DNA of 64,000 bases from Eunapius fragilis (GCA_963681505.1 OY811971.1:6939060-7003059), one strand, 5' to 3'. Counted from the stretch's first letter, positions 45,449-55,985 are shown. Numbers and translations: made by a program. The notes: generated from the sequence alone by a model not told the origin.

Positions 45449-46513
45449 ATGCCTTCGCGTAATCAAAAGAAGAGATCTAAGCAACGAGCGGAATACCTCC
45501 AAAAGCAAGACGAGAACAAAGCTAAAGCCCGAGCGCTCTACAAGGCCGATCCCGAAAAGAAGAAGGCCTCTGTACGCGACAGCTACAACGCAGATATTGA
45601 ATCTAAGCGATCTGCTAAAAGGCGGCGATATAAAGAGGACCTTGAGGAGAACCGTGCTGCTAAAAGGCGGCTATATGAAGAGGACCTCGAGGAGAACCGT
45701 GCTGCTAAAAGGCGGCGATATGAAGAGGACCTCGAGGGGAACCGCGCTGCTAACAGGCGGCGATATGAAGAGGACCTCGAGGGGAACCGCGCTGCTAACA
45801 GGCGGCGATATGAAGAGGACCTCGAGGAGAACCGTGCTGCTAAAAGGCGGCGATATGAAGAGGACCTCGAGGAGAATCGTGCTGCTAAAAGGCGGCGATA
45901 TGAAGAGGACCTCGAGGAGAACCGTGCTGCTAAAAGGCGGCGATATGAAGAGGACCTCGAGGGGAACCGCGCTGCTAACAGGCGGCGATATGAAGAGGAC
46001 CTCGAGGAGAACCGTGCTGCTAAAAGGCGGCGATATGAAGAGGACCTCGAGGAGAATCGTGCTGCTAAAAGGCGGCGATATGAAGAGGACCTCGAGGAGA
46101 ACCGTGCTGCTAAAAGGCGGCGATATGAAGAGGACCTCGAGGAGAATCGTGCTGCTAAAAGGCGGCGATATGAAGAGGACCTCGAGGAGAACCGTGCTGC
46201 TAAAAGGCGGCGATATGAAGAGGACCTCGAGGAGAACCGTGCTGCTAAAAGGCGGCGATGTGAAGAGGACCTCGAGGAGAACCATGCTGCTAAAAGGCGG
46301 CGATATGAAGAGGACCTCGAGGGGAACCGCGCTGCTAACAGGCAGAAATACGAGGACAATTCAGCTGCCATTAAAGCATCTAAAAAGAGTCGGTATTGGA
46401 ATGACCCCGCTGTCCGATTGGCTAAAAGTGCTTCCGAGAGGACGCGCGCGGTACCGCAGGGGTCACAGCACTACCACTACCACCCAAAGGTATGTTATGG
46501 CATGTTGTATTAA
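45449..46513 (+). CDS. Charged 15-residue-repeat protein, copy C
   Basis: 354 aa from the ATG at 45449. Same as copy B except for 16 repeat units instead of 12 and one residue in the C-terminal region (KASKKS versus KASKRS). The unit order (two units ending NRAAN, three ending NRAAK, one ending NRAAN, six ending NRAAK, and so on) shows that a four-unit, 180-bp block was duplicated or lost. The possible donor AAAG|GTATGT is also kept. Function unknown. Confidence 0.65.
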   Translation: MPSRNQKKRSKQRAEYLQKQDENKAKARALYKADPEKKKASVRDSYNADIESKRSAKRRRYKEDLEENRAAKRRLYEEDLEENRAAKRRRYEEDLEGNRAANRRRYEEDLEGNRAANRRRYEEDLEENRAAKRRRYEEDLEENRAAKRRRYEEDLEENRAAKRRRYEEDLEGNRAANRRRYEEDLEENRAAKRRRYEEDLEENRAAKRRRYEEDLEENRAAKRRRYEEDLEENRAAKRRRYEEDLEENRAAKRRRYEEDLEENRAAKRRRCEEDLEENHAAKRRRYEEDLEGNRAANRQKYEDNSAAIKASKKSRYWNDPAVRLAKSASERTRAVPQGSQHYHYHPKVCYGMLY

Positions 46514-46550
46514 CATTAAAAAGCTGTGCATGCAATATTTGTAGAGCATA

Positions 46551-46619
46551 GTCGGGCGGTGTTTGGTCGGGCTTGTCACCCTTCTACCTGACCAAACGCG
46601 GTAGTAGGGCCCGCCCGAC
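46551..46619. repeat. 69-bp foldback, copy C
   Basis: As 42566-42634, with one base difference (GGTCGGGC versus GGTCGAGC). Confidence 0.8.
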
Positions 46620-46869
46620 GATGTACAGCACGGATCTGCACAAAACCATTCACTTCACATGTAAAGCATGCATGATGACTCAACTGTGTGTACAGTAGTA
46701 GTGTCTATTGTTTTAATCTGATGTATAAAAAGGCTTCCTTATTTGAAGGCTTCCTTATCTGTCTAGCCATGTACATGTGTTGCAACAGTATGAATATAAT
46801 TGCAGTTGCAAGGGCTGAGAACTATAGGTGAAATGACAATAACTGCAACCATATCCTGCTCCCATATAG

Positions 46870-47116
46870 CTACTCCTTGTATGAACCCAAATCTCATGCA
46901 CTAATGGAGTATAATGGTGGTCTTGAAAAAGCTATTCTTAGGGACAGTGAGCTTCTAAGTGAAGTAAATGATGCCTTTTGTAAGTCTCATCCATTGCTAG
47001 CTCAAAAGGTTGTTACTAGATCTGCCACCATAAGGTACTTCTACTCTCACATTTATGTAAAATCAGACATTCTGCCCACACTCATAACGCTGCAGACCTT
47101 GTCCACACTCACCTGA
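46870..47116 (+). CDS. Middle reading frame of the element, copy C
   Basis: Same as 42888-43134 with one residue changed (LITLQTLST). Product unrecognised. Confidence 0.4.
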
Positions 47117-47520
47117 AAACATATCCTTATCAATCTACATGGTGCCATGTTATCCCAGATCTACATGCAGTCATGTAGTTCACTTCCTGGGTTCCCACAC
47201 TATCCAACTTTACTTCATGTAGGCTACACCTCCATGTTTAGATTGGAGCATTTTCAAATTTGACCAATAAAATTATAGCACATGCATGCCGTTAATATGA
47301 TGGAATTGGACCAATAGAATTATAGCACAGTCTGCACACGTGTTAAGACTTTGCAGGTATAAAAGTCAGTCATGCACCCGCTGAATTATAGTGCACTTTG
47401 AAAAAAGAGGTAAGAATTTAATAATATACTCTATGTGGATTCACGTGTAAACTTGCTTGAAAAAAGAATTAGGTAAAAAAATTTAAAATCATACTCTCTG
47501 TCTCTGTCACGTACATGTAG

Positions 47521-47918
47521 ATGGCAGCTGAAGACCTAACTGGTTTTTTTTTATCAAGAGGGGTCGGAGGAGGAAGAGGATGACATACATCCTCCGACTC
47601 CTCCCCTTCACCCCGCCACCTTCAGAAGCCCCGCCACTCCTACCACCACCACCAGCAGCGCTACCCCTGCCGGCACACCAGCGCTGCCCCCGCCGGCACC
47701 ACCAGCGCTGCCCCCGCCGGCACCACCAGCGCTGCCCCCGCCGGCACCACCAGCGCTACCCCCGCCGGCACCACCAGCGCTGCCCCCGCTACCACCGCCG
47801 CCTGTGCTCCCTCCCTGGCCTGCATGGCCACTGCCACCCTGGCAGAACGCAGCATGGCGGGGAGGCCGAGGAGGAGGACGTCCCCACAGGAGACGAGGGC
47901 GCGGGCGAGGACAACTAA
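47521..47918 (+). pseudogene. Proline-rich, RG-rich gene of copy C, frameshifted
   Basis: Starts MAAEDLTGFF at 47521 as in copy B, but the T run has 9 T instead of 8 (about 47544-47552). The frame then becomes LSRGVGGGRG and stops. The downstream Pro and RG regions are intact in the other frame. The repeat block also has one different 24-bp unit. Either a real mutation or a homopolymer error in the assembly. Confidence 0.7.
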
Positions 47919-47961
47919 TAATTAATACTACAAATTCATATAATTATAATTATTATTATTA

Positions 47962-48318
47962 AAATGTGCAGAACTGGGTTGGGTATGCATCCCAATAGCT
48001 GTGGAGACCTATGGGTGTTGGGGCACTGAAGCAAAGTGGGCAATATCGCAGCTAGCCTCTCGCTTGGCCACACGTCAGAACTGCCCAAAGTCTGCATCTG
48101 TCACAGCCCTATATCAAAGGTTGAGCATGACCCTTGTTAGGGCAAATGTGAGGGCTCTGCTGTCCAGGGCCATCTCAGACACCGGCTACTAATATATTAT
48201 TTAGTCTAGGTGGTAGGTAATTTAACGTTATGTGCTTGTTTATCTGTATTGTACAAGTTTGATATATAAAAATAAAAGTCCCGACAAATTATAAACAATT
48301 AAAAAAAAAAAATATTAA
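47962..48318 (+). mobile_element. 5'-truncated RT retroelement insertion with poly-A tail, in copy C
   Basis: Absent from copy B, where ATTATTAAAGTTATTTATTG is continuous. It encodes the last ~75 residues of the RT family (CAELGWVCIPIAVETYGCWG, TLVRANVRALLSR; stop at 48192), then a 3' untranslated region with an AATAAA signal near 48270 and an A-rich tail (48299-48320). A short ATTAAA duplication seems to flank it. This is the expected product of target-primed reverse transcription, so the family moved after B and C separated. Confidence 0.85.
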
Positions 48319-48579
48319 AAAAAGTTATTTATTGAAAATGATACTACATATATATACAATATTTACAGTTTTAAGCTACGCAACTTTACTAAACAAAAAA
48401 CAATACACTGGAACGGAGAAGGTGAGGAGACTAACATCCAGTTGCCATTGAACGGGACAGCAGAGCTCTGGCATTCGCTCTAACTAGGACCAGGTTTAAC
48501 CTGCCATAGAGAGCCGAAGTGACCTGGGACTTGCAACAATTTGATCTAATTGCCTACGGTGAAAAAAAAACCTATGAAA

Positions 48580-48873
48580 CAAGTAAATAAAAACATTCTC
48601 TAACGAGAGAGTTGTTGGTATATAGGATTGACCAATGGTGGTGTAAAAAGCACGGAAACAAGAGTGACAGAAATTTTACTCGAAAATTGAAATTGGCCTA
48701 TATTTAGCACGCTCACAAAATAACAGCGCATGCCTGAGTAATGTGCTAAATATAGGCCAATTTCAATTTTCGAGTAAAATTTCTGTCACTCTTGTTTCCG
48801 TGCTTTTTACACCACCATTGGTCAATCCTATATACCAACAACTCTCTCGTTAGAGAATGTTTTTATTTACTTG
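48580..48873. repeat. 294-bp near-perfect hairpin, copy H_C
   Basis: Identical to H_B by eye. Its right end touches the inverted 31-bp dyad motif (48874-48904). Confidence 0.92.
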
Positions 48874-48904
48874 TCCTATATTGAACCTGCTGCCGCAGGT
48901 TCAG

Positions 48905-49340
48905 ATTCAATTTTCCCTCTTTCTTTATCCTTTTTGCGGTACAGTATACGCCGCTATCGACCGCATGCATAGTCCATGCAAGCACACACTTGAGCTTGCT
49001 TTAGGTCCTTGTGATGCCATGCAGAGGGGTAACTAAGTACCATACTCCAGAAAGCTGAGAAATGGCATCGTACTCTTCTTCATCCATAATGCTGCAGCTG
49101 ACTACTGAAAGCTAATAGCTACTAGCAGCTGCAAAGCGCACCACGTGCAACTTAGAAGGGCGGAGGGGACAATATTCAGGGCCGCAGCCAGGACGTCTGG
49201 CGGGAACGTAGATTGATAGCACTGCGGGACTGAAGGGGGAGGGGGAGGGTGTGTGTGCTAAGCTTACCTTTCTGGCTCGATGCAAAAAGCGGGCGGGGCT
49301 TATAGGACCTGACACCAATTTAAAAAACCGGGACGGCCAA
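48905..49340. other. Unrecognised sequence inside the 12.3-kb insertion
   Basis: No gene or repeat recognised between copy C and the right terminal repeat. Confidence 0.4.
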
Positions 49341-49496
49341 GCATCGGTTGGAGGTGGGGGGGGGGGGGGGGGGGGGGGACAATATCTGCGGAAGGGGGAC
49401 AATATCTGCTAGCGGATTATGTCCGTGGGGGACAATTTCCGCTAGCGGATTGTGTCCGGGGGGACAAAATCTGCGGGGGGACAGAATCTGCTCCGA

Positions 49497-49728
49497 CAGC
49501 GGCAATCCGTAGAATAGAAAACCCCATCGCACTGAGAACTTGGAACATAGCCAGTCGGTAGACCAGTGTCTTGTGCAGTTTTAGTACACACACCAGTATG
49601 AGCGTCACCAGACATGTGATCACAGAGATAACCGAGAATGAGATATATAAAGGAAATCCAACACCATCGAAAATATATAGAGATACATTATCTCTGCCAC
49701 GACACAGTGACACTGAAGAGTCGTTCAT
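49497..49728 (-). pseudogene. Seven-helix receptor, copy G4, N-terminal part
   Basis: Starts MNDSSVSLCRGRDNVSLYIF at 49728 and covers helices 1 and 2 (FSVISVITCLVTLILVCVL; AMFQVLSAMGFSILRIA) before the insertion cuts it. Together with 36403-37150 it makes up one receptor missing only a short piece around helix 3. Confidence 0.88.
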
Positions 49729-49739
49729 GTCCCTAAATA

Positions 49740-50198
49740 GGGCACACTTACACGACCATATCCTTCATAACCCGTTGGTACAGTCCCTGGTAAAGGCCTC
49801 CGGCGTGGGTGGTAATTCTGACCGTATTTTATACGTAGAAATTTATACGCACTAACCAGATGTAAATTTGACAACCTAATACTTTCTTTTATGGCCTGTA
49901 TCAATGCTGTTTGCGTTTGTGCGCTATAGGCCTACATTCTGATGTAGGTTTTAGTGTCACGTTGGCGTTCATAAAACTACTCTAGATTTATATAGCTACG
50001 TGAATAAACCAGTGAAGTCTGGAAGAGAGCCATTCGTAGTTATATAAGTACACGAATAACACAGCTTGGTATATATCTGATTATGGTCTACTGTACTGGC
50101 ACTGCAACTTCAGAATGTAACTGTATTCTTGGTAAATCCCCCCTCCTTCTCTCCCTCCTCCTCATCTTCCTCCTCCCTCTCTCCTCTTCCACTTGTAG
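49740..50198. other. Intergenic between receptor G4 and MON2 P5
   Basis: No gene seen. A pyrimidine-rich tract (50135-50195) leads into the first recognisable P5 exon. Confidence 0.4.
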
Positions 50199-50550
50199 GT
50201 GTGTATGTCTGCAGACTCCACTTTCCGTACCTTTGCCTCCAAGGGCCTCACCTCTCTCATCAAGAAGGCACTGGAGTACTCCTCCAAAGCAGACCAGAGG
50301 AGGTCTGACAAAGAGAAGGCTGTAAGGGAAAGTACTCAGTGTATGAAGGGCTGGGGAGGAGGTACATTAATTAAATTAAGGGAAAGTCCTCTCATTTGTT
50401 TAGTTTTCCGTCTTTGGTTGTTGTCCTATGGAGTGTGTAAGGGATTGGGGAGGAGTTAGATTGTGTAATAGGCCCCTTCCCCCACAGGAGATCCACATGA
50501 TGCTGATATCACCTGTGCCTCACAACGACGTCAGACAGAAGCAACTGGGC

Positions 50551-50601
<51 letters not shown>

Positions 50602-53251
50602 TTGACCATGTCTGTGTGTGCTCTGCTTCTGTTGCTTCTATGTGGAGCACAATGTATGAGCATTGTGGGAATGTACATGCATGTGTCTGTGTATGTACTA
50701 CACATGTTCATGTGTGTGTTCCAACATAAAATTTGCATGAAACATGTATGTGTACACATATGCTTTACTTCCTTCCTTATGGTCACCATGACATCACACT
50801 CACATGTAATGACATCATGATGAGCATGATGTAATGTGTTTACATGCATGTACACACATGACATCATTGAGATGAACATGATATGTGCGAACACGGATGT
50901 ACACACATGACATCATACATGTAACGGTCATACCTCTCTCCCTTCATGGAAGCAAATCACATGTACACATATACACATGTACGTGTGTATATTCACATTC
51001 ATGTACACATGTGTATATGTGTGTATTTCATGTGTATGAATATCCTCGATCCTCCCCCTTGTTTCCAAGGTGTTGCAGTCAAGGCCACAGTTCCAAAGAT
51101 CTTGTTCCCCTTGCTGGACCAAGTCAGCATGAACACTGACACAGCCAGCACCAGCTCCCTGCAGACGCAGGCCCTCCTCATACACCACTCCCGGGACACC
51201 GCCAGGAAGCAGTGGGCGGAGACAGAGGTGCTCACGCTGAACGGTGTGGCACGCCTCTTCCAGACCCGCTGGCCCACCCTGGTGGGCTTGGAGGGCTTTG
51301 ACAAGGCCTGGGGTACCCTGCTGGAGTTTATAATGTCTTGTGCCCAGAGCATGAGCAGTGAAGTGAGTGGTACCTAAGGAACTGCATGTGCATGTTGGTG
51401 TACATGTACATGTATGTAGATGTATGTACATGTAGATATATATGTAGGTGTATGTAGGTGTATGTAGGTGTATGTAGGTGTACATTTATGTTCATAGGTG
51501 TATGTAGTATATAAGTGTATTTACATAATATACACACACATGCACATACGCAGCACAAACATGTGCATAAAAATATAACATGTGCATAGAAATATCACAC
51601 GCACGTGAATACTTACATTTATTATGGAGCTTGTAATCTATGCACATGTACATGTATTAGTATCCATGTATTGATTAAACATTGGAGTATCATTGCTTAC
51701 ACCGCTGATGGTAGCTTCCGTGATACTGCCTATGATATCGAAATATGCATGTACTACTAATATGATAGAAGACATAAAGGCTTGATTAATTGTAATGTAA
51801 TTCTGTACAAGGTTTCCATTTGGTCTGGACTGCACATATGTACTTCATCCTTCATGCTAAAAGGTTGTGGGAATGATGTGTGTTGCATGTACTCTTACAG
51901 TATGATATGTTCTCTCCTGTGGTGTGTGATGTGTGGTGTGTGGTGTGTGATGTGGGTAGGTCTCTGAGGCAGCCTTGAAGAGCTTCCACACCATTCTGGT
52001 GACCACGCCCCCAACCATTAAGACACGCTCCACCTCCGTGATCAGCAAGACCTCCCCCACCCCCCGGAGACAGGACACCAGAGGACCATCCCACCCTCTC
52101 CTCCCCATCCACCCTCTTTGAATGCGTCCTGTGGGAGAAGGCCTGGAAGGCGTGGCTCATGATAGGGATGGAGTGTGTGTGCAAGAGGCTACCCTCCCCA
52201 GAGGAGTTCAAGGTCTTCTTTGGCCACATCCCTCAGACCAAGGATGAGTTGGACAACTTCTTCTCCAACGTACCCTCCCAGTCTGTGCTCATCTACCTGG
52301 TGCAGCTCTTCCCCATCATCTACTCCAGGGTGAGGTCAAAGTTCACCCAGAGTGACTTCCAAGCGGCAGCCAGGGTCCTGTACACTTCTCTCATCATGCC
52401 CATCTCCAAGGATACCTCACCTTTCCTGGTCCCCTCTTACAGTGAGCACATGCTCAACTCCCTCCAGAAGGACGTGCTCAAGTCAATGGCCGCCTTCTTC
52501 ACCAGGGAGGATGTGTTTGATAACGAGAATACCGGTCCACAGACCCTGTTTGGCAAGAAGACGGAACTGGTGGAAACCAAGAGGAGGGTGGAGGTGATGG
52601 TGGAGCAATCAGCCACACCCCTCTTCCCCTTGGTGATCTCTGAGCTGCTCAGGTACGGTCTCCTAGCAACCAATCCTCCCGACATGGTAGCCGTGTACCA
52701 GGGCATGGCACGCCCACCCATCATGGCGGTGAACTTTGTCCCCTTCTCCCTTAGTGCCATGGGCCTGATGGTGATACAGTACAGATGCAGTGTGGAAGGT
52801 AAGGCTGTGCCCGTCCCCCTGGGCCTGTCTGTGGACTGCTTGAAGGTGAGTATGTGTGAGTGTGTGTATGTGTGTGTGTGTGTGTATGTGTGTGTGTGTG
52901 TGTGTGGGTGTGTTGTATTGGTACATGTACGTTTACCAGCTGGGAAGTTGTGACATGTACTCATCTGTACATATCCTGGCTTGCAATAAATTCATTTATC
53001 AATGAACTGTACTGTGACATGCATGGTTTGAAACAGCATGTAACATTATATGGATAATCTGCTTCAATTACAGTACATGTATGTAACACATGTGTACCTG
53101 TGTTGTTAGGCACTTCACGTATCGTTCAAGATGAAGTATCGATGTGTCCAGCCAGTGGTGTGGTTTTGTGGGATGTGCTGTTGGCTATACTGATATGTAC
53201 ACTGCCTCAACTGCTCAGTCAAGGGGTGTGTGTCTGTGGGGGGGGGGGGGG

Positions 53252-53283
<32 letters not shown>

Positions 53284-54037
53284 TTGTGTACTATACATAT
53301 ACTTCTTGTACAGGTGACTCTCATCAGTTCTGGAATGAACTAGCTTCCATATTTGAAGATTTCCTTTTCAATGACATGTAAGCGTATATGTTACTTTGGT
53401 AACAGTTTTGATGTGGGGTGTCTAATATTAAATACATGTACTATGAACACACTTACATACCCTAACATGTGCATGTTAGGGTATGTAAGTGCTACATAAA
53501 TGAATGTGATAATTGGCCACACCATTTCCTTGTGCCTCATGCTTCACTGGTAGTGTTGATGTGCAGTGATGTCATTTCCTGCAGGCCTGATGGTATGGAG
53601 CTGCCCATGGAGAAGACCTCAGAGTATGAAGCCCATGACATCAAGGCATGTGTGTGGGTGTGTGTATATATGTGTGTGGGTGTATATGTGTGGGTTGTGT
53701 GTGGTAGTATGTGTGTACTCAGTGTCTAGAATAATATTTGGATCATCACTTGACAGTGAAATATGTAAGTTGTTAGTTTTAAGAGTGTACACAGATTGGT
53801 ATAGAGTGCTCTAACATGGTTCATATTAATTTTAAATCACATTCATGTCACAAATATGATCCATATCATGTCAGTAATCTATTGATGCATGTTCCTTCCA
53901 TAATGTACTTCAGTTGGTTGAGATGAACAAGAAAGACATTCTCCCCACCTCAACACGAGCACCAAAAGACTTCCTGGAATAGCTGACGGCTATCCTGAAC
54001 AGAGGGTCCATTCACTCCATTGCTGATCACTATGAAG
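50199..54037 (+). pseudogene. MON2: MON2-like gene, copy P5, first part (broken)
   Basis: Exons: 50199-50321 (FASKGLTSLIKKALEYSSKA), 50488-50552 (HNDVRQKQLGR), 51099-51362, 51960-52845, 53110 to about 53224, 53314-53377, 53585-53645 and 53914-54037. It reaches further 5' than P1, but the exons equivalent to P1 11767-12670 are missing; the deletion joins two GT-rich introns (50552-50600). Lesions: +1 bp in the poly-C linker near 52053 together with a 15-bp in-frame loss; a 4-bp deletion near 53166 (TTTTGTGGGATGTG versus TTTTATTCATTGGATGTG); a donor changed from GT to GC at 53646; and a TAG at 53980 (GAATAGCTG versus GAAAAGCTG). The large exon after the poly-C shift is otherwise a clean 264-codon frame. 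Confidence 0.85.
50552..50600. repeat. (GT)n microsatellite at the P5 exon-deletion junction
   Basis: GT run following the RQKQLGR exon. In P1 a GT-rich intron follows the exon just upstream of KILFPLL. Recombination between GT tracts would explain the missing exons. Confidence 0.85.
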
Positions 54038-54174
54038 GTTTGGCCATTTGAGCTAACCAACATGAGTATAGAGTCATGATGAGGTGGTATGGGTAGCGGG
54101 TCATGATGTGGTGTTGTGGGTAGAGGGTCATGATGAGGTGTTATGGGTGTGTAACCTTTTTTATAAATCAGAAT

Positions 54175-55985
54175 CGATTATTGATTGATTGATTGATTGA
54201 TTGATTGCATACATATAAACAGACATACATATGCAAAAAGGCAAGTAGTGGCACGATGTATACGTGCACTTACAAACTGCCCAAACATGGGAGGGATATA
54301 ACATACAAAAGGGTGAAAGGTCCACAGATCTAAGTCGAGTACGAAAAACTGTAATGTTCAATGAAGTGACAACATCATGGGGTAAGTGGTTCCATATAGG
54401 TATCACACGTTCAGTGAAAAAATGCGCTCTAAATGCATGATGGGGTAAATGTTTGGATCGCAGGATACAAGGATGACCTCAGGTGGAATACGACCTAGCC
54501 GGTTTGGTGAAAAAACTCTCAAAAGGTAAATCAACCAGGTTATTATTATAGATCTTGTAGCACATGACAAGGTCGTAGAAGACTCTCCTGTACTCTAAGG
54601 ACTGTAAACCCAGGTTCGCAAGGCGATCATCATAATCCATATATGGTATACCAGCACGCTTGATTATGGCACAAGTGAAAAATCTCTGAACACGTTCAAT
54701 ACATTGAATATCTTTATGGAACCAGGGATTCCAAACTTGGGAATTACTTTCCAGAAGGGGACGAACATACACCTTATAAAGACGCACAAGGAGAGACACT
54801 TCGTTAGAATGAAAGAATTTTAAGAGAAGACAGCTCCTATTGAAAGCCATGGCAGCAATATTTGAGCAGTGCAAACTTGGCGAAAGGTCTGAATTCAAAC
54901 ACACCCCAAGATCTCTTATAGATGATACGAATTGCAAAGGAATACCAGAAAGTGAGTAAGGTGAAGTAGGCTCATAACCACGAGAACCAAAGGAAATGAC
55001 AGAGCACTTGAATAAGCAACAGTCAGTTGCCATGTCTGGGACCATGAACAAAATTGATTTAAGGATTGTGTAAGTGGTGTATTTTGATTTTCAGTATAAC
55101 CAAGATACAGTTTTGTGTCATCGGCAAAAATTTTTAATGCCAGCTGGAGATTGGGCATGGTTAGGAAGGTCATTGACATATATCATAAACAAGAGAGGAC
55201 CAAGGACAGAACCCTGTTGTACACCACTGGTGATGGATTTAGGAGATGATACATCAAGTCATACATATACACATTGTGTGCGGTCGTTTAAAAAGGCTCT
55301 TATCCACTGAAGTAAGTTTGATTTAAATCATAAGCCTCAATCTTAGCAATAATTTCGAATGAGAGACAGTGTCAAAGGCCTTAGCAATATCAGTATACAC
55401 AACATCTACCTTCATGCCATTGTCATCATTCAATGTCCAATTGTTCAGAGTTATCAATAACTGAGTACAAGCAGAACGTCGAGCGAGGAAACCAAACTGA
55501 TCATGTGAGATAAGATTATGAATACGAAGGAAGGATATCATAGAAGATGATGTAATACTTTCCATAACTTTACAAAGGATACACGTTTGTGAGATAGGTC
55601 TATAGTTACTGGGCTGTTTACGTGAACCCTTTTTAAAGACAGGACATACAAATGCAGTCTTCCAAACTAAGGGTATATGTCCTGTACTCATAGACATCTC
55701 AAAAAGGAGTGATAATGGGAAAGCAATAGCTGGGGCTAAAGACTTTAAGAAAAAGCGGGAAACCCATCAGGAGTTTTAGAACATTTTGATGGCAATGATT
55801 TTAAAGTCTTAAGGACCTTGTCAAATGGGAAGAGAACACAGTTTAGGGATTTTTTTTCAGAGAGACGAGGCACAAATTCTGGGAGCAAACCGTCGTCAGC
55901 AGTAAAGACAGAAGCAAAATCATCATTAAGCACAGTACATTTATCATGATTTGAGACAGCCAAATTGTCATTGGAGTCAATTATT
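54175..55985 (-). mobile_element. LINE retrotransposon, 5'-truncated, CR1/L2/Jockey-like RT
   Basis: Minus-strand frames give FKKGSRKQPSNYRPISQTCI, VVYTDIAKAFDTVSHSKLL, then [12 protein letters not shown] (the catalytic F-A-D-D), SIRDLGVCLNSDLSP, YKVYVRPLLESNSQVWNPWF and IERVQRFFTCAI, the usual block order of this LINE superfamily. Three main frames (55697-55323, 55179-54916, 55051-54479) overlap with frameshifts, so it is dead. The 3' end is a (CAAT)n tail (54177-54207 on the + strand as ATTG repeats). No endonuclease domain is left. Confidence 0.85.

Larger units (their letters stand above)
44984..48904 (+). mobile_element. Charged-repeat element, copy C
   Basis: Near-identical to copy B over genes and promoters. 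Differences: four more 45-bp units in the charged-repeat gene; an extra T that frameshifts the proline-rich gene; a ~350-bp RT 3'-end insertion (47962-48318); and no right ~430-bp arm. The hairpin (48580-48873) abuts the inverted 31-bp motif directly. B and C are therefore a very recent tandem duplication. Confidence 0.8.
37165..49495. mobile_element. 12.3-kb insertion splitting receptor G4, with imperfect terminal inverted repeats
   Basis: The receptor frame stops at GGCGGC (about 37163) and resumes at GCGGCAATCC (49496); G1 reads GGCGGCAATCC without interruption. The left ~150 bp (TGTCATAGCGGATTTTGTCC…, with repeats of GCTAGCGGATT-TGTCC) and the right ~150 bp (…GGACAGAATCTGCTCCGACA) are imperfect reverse complements, each ending inward in a long poly-C or poly-G. 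The inside is a composite of repeats and three copies of the charged-repeat element. Whether it moved as one unit or grew by nested insertions is not decidable from the sequence. Confidence 0.7.

Noticed and set aside
41778..46544. Long alternative frames across the 45-bp repeats on both strands (poly RSSSYRRLLAARF, LLEVLFISPPFSS and LKGGDMKRTSRRTV types)
   Set aside because: A 45-bp unit without stops stays open in several frames. The chosen frame has the good ATG context, non-repeat ends conserved between copies, and plausible protein composition.
38996..48904. Helitron
   Set aside because: The charged-repeat protein recalls proteins seen near Helitrons, but there is no Rep/helicase coding sequence, no CTRR end with a hairpin in the right place, and the element has inverted arms.
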